The notes beneath the pieces were generated by a model. That model did not search any database. It saw nothing but the letters and a program-made list of their open reading frames with translations, and had not been told where the DNA came from. A stretch of 54,097 nt of DNA from an uncultured Methylococcaceae bacterium (GTDB lineage: Bacteria > Pseudomonadota > Gammaproteobacteria > Methylococcales > Methylomonadaceae): NCBI GenBank assembly GCA_903945375.1, contig CAJAVP010000040.1, positions 1-54,097 of the forward strand, given 5' to 3'. This document shows positions 36,217 to 45,332 of this stretch, one piece after another. Position 1 is the stretch's first letter; the number at the start of each line of letters is the position of its first letter. The position numbers and the translations under genes were made by a program.

Positions 36217-36639
36217 TTATTTATCTTTCACATCGTCTTCAGTCGATGAAACAATCGCTGAATAGCATTCCAACATGCTTTCAGTGAAGTTTGAGTTAGC
36301 TTCCGCTAAGGCCTTTGCCGAACCAAATTCTGTGCGTAATTCGTCTAATGTTTTTTTAGGATCAGCGGATTTTGCTAAGGTTAGCATTTTGGTATAACTG
36401 CGATAAGCGGTTAATCGCGTTGGGTCAAATGCAAAAATACCGGGCATATTCTTGGCGCTGGTATCGACCACACAAGCCGCCAAATCTTCCGGTGGCATAT
36501 CGTAATCTTTTATTTTTTGATCTTTTTGTAATTGTTGATCTTTTTGTATTTGCTCTAATACGGCTTGTTGGTATTGCTCTTTATCCGCACACGCTGAAAT
36601 TAACAGTAAGGATAGTGCGATAAGTAATTTTTTTTTCAT
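36217..36639 (-). CDS. Hypothetical lipoprotein
   Basis: This 140-residue protein has a lipoprotein signal peptide with the lipobox LISAC (Cys17), so the mature protein is lipid-anchored, probably in the outer membrane. A Gln/Lys-rich segment (QIQKDQQLQKDQKIKD, about residues 31-46) looks like a short coiled coil. Two further cysteines (in LAACVVD and MLECYSA) may form a disulfide. I do not recognise the family. It lies just upstream, in the minus-strand sense, of the REP element, with no obvious operon partner. Confidence 0.7.
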   Translation of the reverse strand: MKKKLLIALSLLLISACADKEQYQQAVLEQIQKDQQLQKDQKIKDYDMPPEDLAACVVDTSAKNMPGIFAFDPTRLTAYRSYTKMLTLAKSADPKKTLDELRTEFGSAKALAEANSNFTESMLECYSAIVSSTEDDVKDK

Positions 36640-36758
36640 GTTGTAAAAGTTGCTGTTGTGGGTTTAAAACCGAAAAGCGCCTAATGAACGTGCGCTTGTT
36701 ATGTCATTTTTTCCGTAAGCCGATGGCGTAAGCGGTTTACTGAGTCAATGATTAAAGC

Positions 36759-37427
36759 CTATAAATCCTGCATTGCCTCGGTAATCCATGCTGTCGCTTC
36801 CGCATTAATATCCCCGGCTTTTTTTCCTTGGCAAGCAATGGCAGGGCCAATTTTTACGGTAATAACGCCCGGGTATTTTAAAAAGCTATTGCGCGACCAG
36901 CAACGACCGGCATTATGCGCCACTGGAATAACTGGAAAACCTGTTTTTTCAGCCAATAATGCCCCGCCTGCGCTAAATTTTTTAACCTCGCCGGGGGCTG
37001 TTCGCGTTCCCTCTGGAAAAACGACCACCCACAATCCCTCATCGAGACAAGCTTTACCTTGTTTTAACAAAGTTTTTAATGCCGCGCGTTGCTGTTTACG
37101 ATCAATCGCGATGGGTTTTAAAGCCGCTAAAGCCCAACCCCATACCGGCAACCATAATAAGGAGCGTTTCAATAAAGCCGTTTGGCGTGGCAATATCAAA
37201 CGCAAAGCAATCGTTTCCCACGCGGATTGATGCTTGCTTAACACAATGGCGGTTTGAATATCTTGGATGTTTTCTAAGCCTTCAACTTCATAACGTATGC
37301 CACAAAAAATCTTGGCAATGACTAATACGAACTTGACCCAAAGATTGGCAACACGATAACGCACAGCAAAAGGAAATATGCTGCAAATTAGCACTAAAAA
37401 CCCGAAAATTAAGGCGGAGCTGATCAT
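36759..37427 (-). CDS. plsC: 1-acyl-sn-glycerol-3-phosphate acyltransferase (PlsC-like)
   Basis: This membrane acyltransferase makes phosphatidic acid from lysophosphatidic acid. It has a hydrophobic N-terminus (MISSALIFGFLVLICSIFPF). The acyltransferase motif I reads KHQSAWET, i.e. HX4E rather than HX4D, a variant I recall from proteobacterial members. Motif III is FPEGTRTAPGE. The open frame runs up to 37559, but that part overlaps gmhB. I place the start at the ATG at 37427 (222 residues), though no strong ribosome binding site decides it. The order glyQ-glyS-gmhB-plsC is conserved in pseudomonads. Confidence 0.85.
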   Translation of the reverse strand: MISSALIFGFLVLICSIFPFAVRYRVANLWVKFVLVIAKIFCGIRYEVEGLENIQDIQTAIVLSKHQSAWETIALRLILPRQTALLKRSLLWLPVWGWALAALKPIAIDRKQQRAALKTLLKQGKACLDEGLWVVVFPEGTRTAPGEVKKFSAGGALLAEKTGFPVIPVAHNAGRCWSRNSFLKYPGVITVKIGPAIACQGKKAGDINAEATAWITEAMQDL

Positions 37428-37467
37428 GGCACACAATAAAACTGTTGAGCCAAAATAAACTCTTAGC

Positions 37468-38013
37468 TTACTGCCCTGATACGATAAATTTGGCTGCGTC
37501 ATAAAGCGTGTCAAAAATAAGAAGATTAGGATAGGAATGATCCGCCAAGGTTTTTTCACCTTTGCCAGTTTTGACTAATATTGGCTTGGCATTAGCGGCT
37601 AACGCGGCTTGAATATCACGAGCGGAATCGCCGATAAAAAAAGTCTCAGACAACTCAACACCTTGTTCAGCGGCACATTGAAGCAACATGCCTGGCTTTG
37701 GTTTTCGGCATTGACAATCGCTGTCAGCCCCATGTGGACAAAAATAAATCGCCTCAATCGCACCGCCTGCCGCGTTGACCATGCGGTGCATTTTTTCATG
37801 AATTTGCTCAAGCGTCGCAAGGTCAAATAACCCCCGCGCTAAGCCAGACTGATTGCTAATCACCACCACACGAAAATGGTGCGCGGTTAATAAGGCAATC
37901 GCCTCTAAACTGCCCTCAATGGCTTGCCATTCTTCCGGCGACTTAATAAAGTCGTCGGAATCCTGATTGATAACCCCATCTCTATCGAGCAAAACAAAGG
38001 ATTTAGGCGACAT
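37468..38013 (-). CDS. gmhB: D-glycero-beta-D-manno-heptose 1,7-bisphosphate 7-phosphatase
   Basis: This HAD-family phosphatase of ADP-heptose synthesis supplies the LPS inner core. From the ATG at 38013 it has 181 residues, beginning MSPKSFVLLDRDGVINQDS with the nucleophile and acid aspartates (DRD). The zinc-binding cysteine cluster typical of GmhB is present (CPHGADSDCQCRKPKPG), and motif IV is FFIGDSARDIQAA. The start at 38013 lies four bases after the glyS stop; the longer frame would overlap glyS. Confidence 0.93.
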   Translation of the reverse strand: MSPKSFVLLDRDGVINQDSDDFIKSPEEWQAIEGSLEAIALLTAHHFRVVVISNQSGLARGLFDLATLEQIHEKMHRMVNAAGGAIEAIYFCPHGADSDCQCRKPKPGMLLQCAAEQGVELSETFFIGDSARDIQAALAANAKPILVKTGKGEKTLADHSYPNLLIFDTLYDAAKFIVSGQ

Positions 38014-38017
38014 CAAC

Positions 38018-40087
38018 TTAAGATTGCAACTTGGAAATGTCTGCACACGTCAAAAACTGTTCAGACAAGAAATGCAATAAAGCCAAACGGCTAGCGCGTA
38101 ATTCCAGATCATCACTCATCACCATGACATGATCAAAAAACGCATCGACTTCATTGCGTAAATTCGCCAGTCTAGTTAATGTCGCTTGATAATCACGTTG
38201 TGCTAACAAGGGTTGAATCGCTTGTGCTGATTGCTCGGCGGCATGTAGTAATTGCTGTTCTTGCGGCTCAAGCAATTTGCCAATACGCTCAGCCGGTGCG
38301 GTCTCAGATTTTTTCAAAATATTGCGAATGCGTTTGTTAGCCGCTGCAAGACTTTGCGCTTCCGGTAATTGTCGAAACGCTTTAACCGCCTGTAATCGCT
38401 GTATAAAATCCAGTGGTTCAGCAGGCAACAGCGTCATCACCGCCTCAAACTCATCCGCCCTAAAGCCCTGATCCAAACAATAACCTTTTAAGCGGTCAAA
38501 CACAAAATCCACTAACGCGGTTTGCGTGGCTTCAAAATCAAAAACATGTGCAAACTGCCCAAGTGCAATCGCCAATAATTCACGAATATTCAACACCAAG
38601 TTATTTTCAATGATCGTTCTCAACGCGCCTAATGCGGCACGTCTTAACGCATACGGGTCTTTGTCACCGGTTGGAATTAAACCCGCACTAAAGATACCCG
38701 CTAAGGTATCTACTTTTTCAGCAATCGCCAAAACTTGACCCGTGCACGTACTGGCTGTGGGGCTGCCGGATTGTTTAGGGAAATAATGCTCTTCTAAAGC
38801 CCAAGCGACTTCCTTTGATTCGCCTTCTGCCAACGCATAATAACGTCCCATAATCCCTTGCAAATTACCAAACTCACCAACCATTTCGGTCATTAAGTCT
38901 GTTTTAGCCAACAACGCCGCTCGTTTAGCCGCTTCGACATTGGCATCAAGTTGTTTAGCAATGATTTCAGCCAGTCTAACCACACGATCTGTTTTATCCG
39001 CGACCGTACCTAATTTCTCTTGGAAAACAATATGAGCTAATGATGCAAGCCGAGATTCCAAGCGGTGTTTGCGATCTTGATTCCAGAAAAACTCAGCGTC
39101 GGCAAGGCGTGGCGTTACCACGCGCTCATTGCCATGTTGGATAGACTCTGGACGACTGCTCTCGATATTGCTAAAGGTAATAAAATGCGCCAACAACTGA
39201 CCTTCGGCATTTTTAACCGGAAAATATTTTTGATTCGTTTGCATCGTGGTAATCAACACTTCAGCCGGCAACGCCAAAAATCGCGGATCAAAGTTTCCCG
39301 TCACGGGCACTGGCCATTCATTCAATGCAGCAATTTCTTCCAACAAATCCTCTTCAATATGCGCGATACCGTTGACAGCCGCGGCGGCTTGTTGCGCTTT
39401 ATCACGAATAATGGCTTTACGCTGTTCAATATCGGCAATGACTTTGCCTTGCTCAAACAACACGGTCGCATAAGTCTCTGGCGTATACAAGACAATTGCA
39501 TCAGGCGCATGAAAACGATGTCCGCGCGTTAAATTACCGGTCTGCAAACCTAAAATCTCCGTAGGAATAACGCGATCTCCCAACAGCAAAACCGCCCAAT
39601 GCACAGGTCTGACAAATTCCGTTGCAAAACTGCCCCAGCGCATACGCTTAGCGATTGGCAGTGCCGCAATGGCTTGACGAATAATATCGGGGATTAGTTG
39701 TTCGGTATCTTGACCTTTTATCGCTTGAGTAAAACTAAGCCATTCGCCTTTGTCTGTTTTAAGACGTTCTAATTGATCAAATGTTGTCTCACAGCTACTG
39801 GCAAAACCTAATGCGGCTTTACTCGGTGAACCATCAGCAGCAAAAGCGGCTTGGATGGCGGGCCCACGTTTTTCAACGGTTTTATCGGGCTGTGCGGTCG
39901 CTAGATTTTCAATCAATACAGCCAATCGTCTGGGCGTCGCGTAAGCCTTACTACCGGTAAATGTCAACTCGGCATCGTGCAAGCCTTGAGTGATGTTATT
40001 AAGCAGCGCATGACTGAGCTTTACTAAGGTATTCGGTGGTAATTCTTCCGAGCCTAATTCAAAAAGTAAATGCTTTGCGGTATTCAT
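38018..40087 (-). CDS. glyS: Glycine--tRNA ligase beta subunit
   Basis: The 689-residue beta subunit of the heterotetrameric glycyl-tRNA synthetase binds and recognises the tRNA. Typical features are the N-terminal LLFELGSEELPP, TPRRLAVLI, KRMRWGSF.TEFVRPVHW, TMQTNQKYFPV, and the C-terminal anticodon-binding HD-like region with GDKDPYALRRAALG and FFDHVMVM. The start lies one base after the glyQ stop, so the two are coupled. Confidence 0.97.
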   Translation of the reverse strand: MNTAKHLLFELGSEELPPNTLVKLSHALLNNITQGLHDAELTFTGSKAYATPRRLAVLIENLATAQPDKTVEKRGPAIQAAFAADGSPSKAALGFASSCETTFDQLERLKTDKGEWLSFTQAIKGQDTEQLIPDIIRQAIAALPIAKRMRWGSFATEFVRPVHWAVLLLGDRVIPTEILGLQTGNLTRGHRFHAPDAIVLYTPETYATVLFEQGKVIADIEQRKAIIRDKAQQAAAAVNGIAHIEEDLLEEIAALNEWPVPVTGNFDPRFLALPAEVLITTMQTNQKYFPVKNAEGQLLAHFITFSNIESSRPESIQHGNERVVTPRLADAEFFWNQDRKHRLESRLASLAHIVFQEKLGTVADKTDRVVRLAEIIAKQLDANVEAAKRAALLAKTDLMTEMVGEFGNLQGIMGRYYALAEGESKEVAWALEEHYFPKQSGSPTASTCTGQVLAIAEKVDTLAGIFSAGLIPTGDKDPYALRRAALGALRTIIENNLVLNIRELLAIALGQFAHVFDFEATQTALVDFVFDRLKGYCLDQGFRADEFEAVMTLLPAEPLDFIQRLQAVKAFRQLPEAQSLAAANKRIRNILKKSETAPAERIGKLLEPQEQQLLHAAEQSAQAIQPLLAQRDYQATLTRLANLRNEVDAFFDHVMVMSDDLELRASRLALLHFLSEQFLTCADISKLQS

Positions 40088-40088
40088 T

Positions 40089-41003
40089 TTATGCTCCTTG
40101 CTCAGCCAACATCGGAAACCCTAAGGACTCACGGCGGGCGTAATAAGCCTCAGCAACCGCTCGAGATAGGGTTCTGACTCTTAAAATATAGCGTTGCCGT
40201 TCGGTCACAGAAATAGCGTGACGGGCATCCAGTAAATTAAACGTGTGCGATGCTTTCAAAACCATTTCATAAGCGGGTAAAGGCAAATTAATGTCGATTA
40301 GCTTTTGACATTCTTGCTCATACGTATCAAAACACTTAAACAAAAATTCTACATTGGCATGTTCAAAATTAAACGCTGACATTTCTACTTCATTTTGATG
40401 AAAAACATCGCCATAGGTCACGGTGCCATGCGGTGTTTTTGCCCAAACCAAATCATAAACACTGTTGACACCTTGCACATACATGGCAAGACGCTCCAAG
40501 CCGTAGGTAATTTCACCGGTAACCGGACGACATTCTAAGCCGCCGACTTGTTGGAAATAGGTAAATTGGGTGACCTCCATGCCATTCAACCAAACTTCCC
40601 AGCCCAACCCCCACGCGCCCAAGGTGGGTGACTCCCAGTTATCTTCGACAAACCGAATATCATGCTCGAGTAAATCAAAGCCTAAACGCTTCAATGAGCC
40701 TAAGTACAACTCTTGGATATTATCAGGCGAGGGTTTAAGCATCACTTGATATTGGTAGTAATGCTGTAACCGGTTAGGATTTTCACCAAAACGTCCATCG
40801 GTCGGACGGCGCGACGGCTGTACATACGCCGTACTCCACGGTTCTGGCCCGATAGCCCGTAAAAAAGTGGCAGGATGGAATGTACCTGCGCCCACTTCTT
40901 GATCTAAAGGTTGTAATAAAATACAACCTTGTTCTGACCAATAGGTTTGCAGCGCAAGGATAAGTCCCTGAAAAGTAGATAAATCATTGTTTAGACTGGA
41001 CAC
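40089..41003 (-). CDS. glyQ: Glycine--tRNA ligase alpha subunit
   Basis: The 304-residue catalytic subunit activates glycine. It has the class II synthetase motifs [19 protein letters not shown] and [17 protein letters not shown], the GLERLAMY motif near residue 165, and the [16 protein letters not shown]-terminus. It is first in the glyQ-glyS-gmhB-plsC minus-strand block. Confidence 0.97.
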   Translation of the reverse strand: MSSLNNDLSTFQGLILALQTYWSEQGCILLQPLDQEVGAGTFHPATFLRAIGPEPWSTAYVQPSRRPTDGRFGENPNRLQHYYQYQVMLKPSPDNIQELYLGSLKRLGFDLLEHDIRFVEDNWESPTLGAWGLGWEVWLNGMEVTQFTYFQQVGGLECRPVTGEITYGLERLAMYVQGVNSVYDLVWAKTPHGTVTYGDVFHQNEVEMSAFNFEHANVEFLFKCFDTYEQECQKLIDINLPLPAYEMVLKASHTFNLLDARHAISVTERQRYILRVRTLSRAVAEAYYARRESLGFPMLAEQGA

Positions 41004-41074
41004 GGTAACTAACTTAAAAGGCTAAAAAGTGGGCGATTATAGCTTAAAAATGAAATTTTTATGCTAGCTTTAAA

Positions 41075-42235
41075 CTAAGTTTTATCATTTTCTCCCTCTT
41101 CATCTTTGTGTATTTCCTCTAAAGCCAAGCCGCTCATCGCTGTTTTGTCACGTCCTTGTCGCGGTGAACTCGCAAATCCTTCTGCCAGATTAATCTTCAA
41201 TTTAAGATTATTGGGCGAATCTGAGTTTTGTAACGCATCATCTAAAGAAATAATGCCGTCTGTATAAAGCCGCATTAAATGACTATCGAAGGTCTGCATA
41301 CCAATATTTTCTGACTTTTCCATCGCCTCTTTAATGTTTTGTACTTCACCCTTCAAGATCAAATCACGCACCAATTGCGAAGACAGCAAAATCTCGATTG
41401 CCGCCACCCGTTTACCATCAACAGTGGGTACGAGCCGTTGCGAGACAAAGGCTTTTAAATTTAGTGACAAATCCAGTAATAATTGATTATGACGTTCTTC
41501 AGGAAAAAAATTAAGAATACGATCGAGTGCTTGGTTGGAATTATTCGCATGTAAGGTCGATAAACAAAGATGACCCGTTTCCGCAAAAGCCAAGGCATGT
41601 TCCATCGTTTCACGAGAGCGAATTTCACCAATTAAAATAACATCTGGCGCTTGGCGCAGAGTGTTTTTCAACGCATCTTCATAACTCATCGTATCTACGC
41701 CTACTTCGCGTTGATTGACCAGTGATTTTTTATGCGGATGAATATACTCAATCGGATCTTCAATCGTGATGATATGACCTGACGTATGACTATTGCGATA
41801 ATCGATTAATGCCGCTAAGGACGTAGACTTACCTGAGCCAGTACCGCCAATAAACAATATCAGCCCACGTTTTTCCATGATGGTTTTTTTAAGAACCTCG
41901 GGCAAACCGAGTTTATCCGCATTAGGAATTTCAGTTTTGATATTGCGTATCACCAACGCAAACGAATTACGCTGCTTAAAAATGTTAACCCGGAATCGCC
42001 CAATACCTGGTTCTGAAATAGCTAAATTTAACTCTGGCAAGTGCTCAAATGCTTTTTGCTGATCGGCATCCATTAAACTAAGAGCAATCGTCTTCAACTG
42101 GTCTACGGTTAATTTAATATTTTCGATAGGTTTTAGTGTACCCTGAAACTTAGCAACTGGCGGTGCGGCAACGGTCAAATAAAGATCCGAGCCATCATAT
42201 TGAGCAAGGATTTTGAGATAGTCTTTAAATTCCAT
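41075..42235 (-). CDS. pilU: Type IV pilus twitching motility ATPase PilU
   Basis: This PilT/PilU retraction ATPase (386 residues from the ATG at 42235, MEFKDYLKIL) powers retraction of type IV pili. It has the Walker A loop GGTGSGKST, the Asp box with ITIEDPIEYIH, Walker B with APDVILIGEIRSRET and the His box HLCLSTLHANN. The longer C-terminal tail and the overall wording match PilU better than PilT. The alternative start at 42256 adds seven residues. No other pilus gene is in the window. Confidence 0.9.
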   Translation of the reverse strand: MEFKDYLKILAQYDGSDLYLTVAAPPVAKFQGTLKPIENIKLTVDQLKTIALSLMDADQQKAFEHLPELNLAISEPGIGRFRVNIFKQRNSFALVIRNIKTEIPNADKLGLPEVLKKTIMEKRGLILFIGGTGSGKSTSLAALIDYRNSHTSGHIITIEDPIEYIHPHKKSLVNQREVGVDTMSYEDALKNTLRQAPDVILIGEIRSRETMEHALAFAETGHLCLSTLHANNSNQALDRILNFFPEERHNQLLLDLSLNLKAFVSQRLVPTVDGKRVAAIEILLSSQLVRDLILKGEVQNIKEAMEKSENIGMQTFDSHLMRLYTDGIISLDDALQNSDSPNNLKLKINLAEGFASSPRQGRDKTAMSGLALEEIHKDEEGENDKT

Positions 42236-42306
42236 AGCAAGTTTATGAATTGTCAATGTTTAAAATAGTTTATCAAACGCATCAAGGTTGAGTGCGTAGA
42301 CGATCA

Positions 42307-43239
42307 TTAAGCCAACAACTCCGTAATTCGGATTGCCGTCGCTAACGCCCTGCGTCCTGCTTCACCAGAAACCAGTGGCACTGAACCCGTTTGAATACAC
42401 GCGACAAAATGCTTGATTTCCTCCAACAAGGCATCACCGCTTTCAAACGTAGATTCATGGGTTTCTATTTCAGGAATGCCCGGGAACATTTCTTTGCTGC
42501 CCGTCCGATGTTTAGTCAACACACGATTTTGAAAATCTACCGAAATATACGAACTGGGTCTAAATAACCGCATTTTGCGCTCCAGCTTCAAACTGATACG
42601 ACTCGCCGTCACATTAGCGACACAACCATTTTTAAACTGCAAACGCGCATTGGCAATATCTGTTCCTTGCGTTAAAACCGCCGTGCCGCTGGCATCGATG
42701 CGTTCCACCTCAGAATCCACCAAAGCCAAAATAATATCAATATCATGAATCATCAAATCTAGCACTACACTGACATCATTAGCACGAGGATTAAAAGGTG
42801 ATAAGCGGTGCGATTCAATAAATAGCGGTTTTTCATCGGTATCCAGCCCTAATACCGCCGGATTAAAACGCTCCAAATGCCCTACTTGCAAAACCAACGA
42901 ATTTGCCTTGGCAAGCGCAATCAACTCATCAGCTTCTGCAACGGTCACCGTAATCGGTTTTTCAACCAACACATGAACACCAGCCGCTAAAAAATCCTTG
43001 GCAACTTGATAATGCAGCGTCGTTGGCACTACGATACTTACCGCATCAACCGCACCATTTAATAATTCATGATAATCCGTCAGCGCATTTGCACCGTGCG
43101 CCTTTGCAACCGCCTGAGCCGCTGCCTCATTAATATCAACAACCGCAACCAGCTCACAATCCGGCAAGCTTGCATATTTTTGGGCATGGAATTTACCTAA
43201 ATACCCCGTACCAATCACCGCGCATTTTAATTTATTCAT
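42307..43239 (-). CDS. Gfo/Idh/MocA family oxidoreductase
   Basis: This 310-residue NAD(P)-dependent sugar oxidoreductase has the Rossmann motif VIGTGYLGKFHAQKY at the N-terminus. The family EKPITVT segment (about residues 93-99) contains the conserved Lys, and a dimerisation domain includes SHRLSPFNPRANDVSVVLDLMIHDID. The SHR..NPR..D..V..DLMIHDID wording resembles members tied to UDP-GlcNAc 3-dehydrogenation or LPS sugars in proteobacteria, but the partner aminotransferase is not nearby. The substrate is left open. Confidence 0.85.
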   Translation of the reverse strand: MNKLKCAVIGTGYLGKFHAQKYASLPDCELVAVVDINEAAAQAVAKAHGANALTDYHELLNGAVDAVSIVVPTTLHYQVAKDFLAAGVHVLVEKPITVTVAEADELIALAKANSLVLQVGHLERFNPAVLGLDTDEKPLFIESHRLSPFNPRANDVSVVLDLMIHDIDIILALVDSEVERIDASGTAVLTQGTDIANARLQFKNGCVANVTASRISLKLERKMRLFRPSSYISVDFQNRVLTKHRTGSKEMFPGIPEIETHESTFESGDALLEEIKHFVACIQTGSVPLVSGEAGRRALATAIRITELLA

Positions 43240-43634
43240 TGATTATTACTTAAAAGTTGACTACCCCAATTTGGGAGAACATTGGCTATTACTACGGATA
43301 AGTAGGGCATCTCTGCGTTATGCCAAGACACATACATTCTAACCGCAAAATCGAGCGGTACTGAAGTTTTGTATGCAGTCAAGGGTAAGCAACGCTTTTC
43401 GTCTACCCTTAGCACAAGCCATAAAACCCGCATTAGTTATCACCGCTTACAGTGATTTCAAATCGCGTCAGTAAGCTTTTGTTGGCGTTCATATTCTAAA
43501 ATCCTTCGGCTTTAATCCGCTTATGATGAGGCTATAGGAATAAAATTTTTGGTGTTTTTCAAAATAAAATGCACAGTTCCGTTATTATGCAAGCTTAGAC
43601 ATGAACATTTTTGTAAACAACACTCTCACAGGAC
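43240..43634. other. Intergenic region with a degenerate REP copy, no gene seen
   Basis: These 395 bases separate two divergently transcribed genes and should hold both promoters. I see no credible gene; the minus-strand frame 43236-43433 lacks any family-like wording. A REP-like palindrome lies at 43382-43409. Confidence 0.45.
43382..43409. repeat. Degenerate REP-like palindrome
   Basis: AGGGTAAGCAACGC and the following GTCTACCCT form an imperfect palindrome. Its core (CAACGCTTTT) matches the reverse complement of the element at 32297, so the two belong to one family in opposite orientation. Confidence 0.55.
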
Positions 43635-44129
43635 ATGTACCAATTAATGCGTAAGATAATGATCCATCAACCCCCTGAAAACCACCTATCGTCCGATTCG
43701 CTAATCTTTCTGGAGTTGCAACATCTTGCACAAGTAGAATTTACCTCGGAGCACCCAGAATACCCAATACAATCGGCCTTGTTGTTGACGGATAATTCGA
43801 GCACCGGATGGCAAGCGGCATGTCCTGGCGAGCAAACTATCCGTATTGTTTTTGATCAACCCCAAACCATCGAGCATATCTTTCTTACCTTCGAAGATCA
43901 GCTGCATTCACGTACACAGGAATTTGTCTTGTTTGGGTTGATGGAAAAAGAACAGGCTTACCGCGAGATTTTACGCCAGCAATTTAATTTTAGCCCTCCC
44001 AACACTACATGCGAAATCGAGCATTATGAGGTCAGGCTCAATCAATTGAAGATTCTGGAATTAAAAATAATGCCTGACATCAGTAACGGTGAAGGTTATG
44101 CCACACTCAAGCAATTGCGTCTTGCGTAA
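43635..44129 (+). CDS. Hypothetical protein with discoidin-like beta-sandwich
   Basis: This 164-residue protein has no signal peptide. The wording LLLTDNSSTGWQAACPGEQTIRIVFDQPQTIEHIFLTFED resembles the start of F5/8-type C (discoidin) or XRCC1 N-terminal-like domains, where a loss-of-order loop precedes the first strands. The C-terminal pattern of a strand with GEGYATLKQLRLA also fits. Such domains bind sugars or proteins. The start could be the ATG at 43635, 43647 or 43659. It stands alone, and I cannot assign a function. Confidence 0.6.
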   Translation: MYQLMRKIMIHQPPENHLSSDSLIFLELQHLAQVEFTSEHPEYPIQSALLLTDNSSTGWQAACPGEQTIRIVFDQPQTIEHIFLTFEDQLHSRTQEFVLFGLMEKEQAYREILRQQFNFSPPNTTCEIEHYEVRLNQLKILELKIMPDISNGEGYATLKQLRLA

Positions 44130-44200
44130 ATAGACGCTTAATATTTAATCGTGAGGTCGGGACGTGGCTCACCAGTGATTAGCTTGGCGGACACCTAGGC

Positions 44201-44554
44201 TTAACCCAGCTTGAGCCCCAGAAAAAAACCCGCTACGCCGCTAACGCCCTTGCTAGTGATGCTAGATAAGCGGCTAATTAAAAAATCACCTGATGTTTTT
44301 GCGGCTTCCGTAGCGGAAGTAGCCACGTTTTGAAGTTCCGCATCAGTAATTTTAATCACGCCGTAATATTCTGTAATAAACAGCAAGACAATTGCGCCAC
44401 CCGCTAAGAACAACGCGGTGCGTAACATTTTTTTTGCAAAATAGCCTACCGCTATACCAATCGCAAAAGGGGCTCCGATATGGCCTACGAGAAACTGGGA
44501 AGAAAAGATGTCGGTTGAAAAGGGTTGATCGATTGAGGTATTTGTCATAAACAA
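44201..44554 (-). CDS. FUN14-like small membrane protein
   Basis: This 117-residue protein has two hydrophobic segments: IGAPFAIGIAVGYFAKKM (about residues 27-44), then TALFLAGGAIVLLFITEYYG (about 47-66). A third, GVSGVAGFFLGLKLG, is at the C-terminus. The order GxxxGYFAKK, a long hydrophobic helix ending YYGVIKI, an amphipathic middle and a glycine-rich end matches FUN14-family proteins, whose bacterial role is unknown. It is monocistronic as far as I can see. Confidence 0.65.
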   Translation of the reverse strand: MFMTNTSIDQPFSTDIFSSQFLVGHIGAPFAIGIAVGYFAKKMLRTALFLAGGAIVLLFITEYYGVIKITDAELQNVATSATEAAKTSGDFLISRLSSITSKGVSGVAGFFLGLKLG

Positions 44555-44649
44555 AAGCGGTCATGTTGTGATAAAAGTTGCCCTTATTATAGGGGGATTT
44601 GTAGAACAAAAACACCTTGGACGATTAACACTAAACGCTATTGACATAG

Positions 44650-44681
44650 AAAAAAGCCGAACACATTAATTTGTCCGGCTT
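44650..44681 (-). terminator. Rho-independent terminator of the cysteine-rich protein gene
   Basis: AAGCCGGACA (minus strand, 44681-44672) pairs with TGTTCGGCTT (44663-44654) across an 8-base loop, with one G-T pair. It is followed by TTTTTT on the minus strand. It lies 39 bases after the stop at 44720. Confidence 0.65.
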
Positions 44682-44719
44682 ATGTAAGGAGGAATAAGAA
44701 AATACGCCGTAAAGACTCG

Positions 44720-45094
44720 TTAGCCTTTTCCTGGCAACATGCCAACTGAACCGGGTTTAATGCGTTTGCAGGTCACCACAACATCTTCTAAATGACACTG
44801 TTTTTGGTCGCTATTTTTAGCGTTGCAAGATTTACAAACAACGTTACCTAGGTCTTTAATATTTTCAACATGCCAGCCATAACCTTGTGACTGACAGAAT
44901 TTTTTGCTGTATTTATTGAGATTATACGGCTTTGCCGCGTTTGCACTGGCAGCGGTTTCGGTCGCACAACCGGGCGAAGCTAAGGTATTCGCCATTAAAT
45001 CTCGGTAAATGTATTCTGCTGCTGTTGAACTATTCGAATAGCCGGTGCTTAAAGCGATCATTACCACCATGATTCCTGTGATTTTAAATTTCAT
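44720..45094 (-). CDS. Exported cysteine-rich hypothetical protein
   Basis: This 124-residue protein has a signal peptide (about residues 1-26, hydrophobic core MVVMIALSTGYS, cleavage probably after STAA). The mature part has six cysteines (near PGC, KFC, VVCKSC, KQC, VTC), enough for three disulfides or a metal site. A GGAGAGAG ribosome binding site precedes the ATG. It follows a small membrane protein and a CPVC thioredoxin-like protein on the same strand, which suggests redox handling of its cysteines. I do not recognise the family. Confidence 0.7.
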   Translation of the reverse strand: MKFKITGIMVVMIALSTGYSNSSTAAEYIYRDLMANTLASPGCATETAASANAAKPYNLNKYSKKFCQSQGYGWHVENIKDLGNVVCKSCNAKNSDQKQCHLEDVVVTCKRIKPGSVGMLPGKG

Positions 45095-45145
45095 CGTTAC
45101 TCTCTCCTGATTTTTATTGTTTTATTTGACGATAACTTATTGGAT

Positions 45146-45319
45146 TTAATTTAAAACGCGGATATTCATCTCAGCATTTTCGGCTTCAATTTGTTGTTTA
45201 ATCGGTGCGAATTTCTCATTTTCGCTCAGTTTCACCATCACTATTCCCGTCAAAATAACAAACAGCGTCAAGCCGACATATAACCAAAATCTGTCTTTTT
45301 TAATGTCATCAGTGCTCAT
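45146..45319 (-). CDS. Small single-pass membrane protein
   Basis: This 57-residue protein starts at the ATG at 45319 (MSTDDIKKDRFWLYVGL), chosen because AAGGA lies just upstream and the longer frame overlaps the preceding gene in another phase. One transmembrane helix (about residues 12-31, LYVGLTLFVILTGIVMVKL) is followed by a short acidic C-terminal tail. I recognise no family. It lies 13 bases after the thioredoxin-like gene and 51 bases before the exported cysteine-rich gene. Confidence 0.6.
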   Translation of the reverse strand: MSTDDIKKDRFWLYVGLTLFVILTGIVMVKLSENEKFAPIKQQIEAENAEMNIRVLN

Positions 45320-45332
45320 ATTCCTTGCTCCA

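Noticed and set aside
43236-43433. Minus-strand frame of 65 codons upstream of the Gfo/Idh/MocA gene
   Set aside because: No family-like wording, no ribosome binding site, and it contains the REP-like palindrome.
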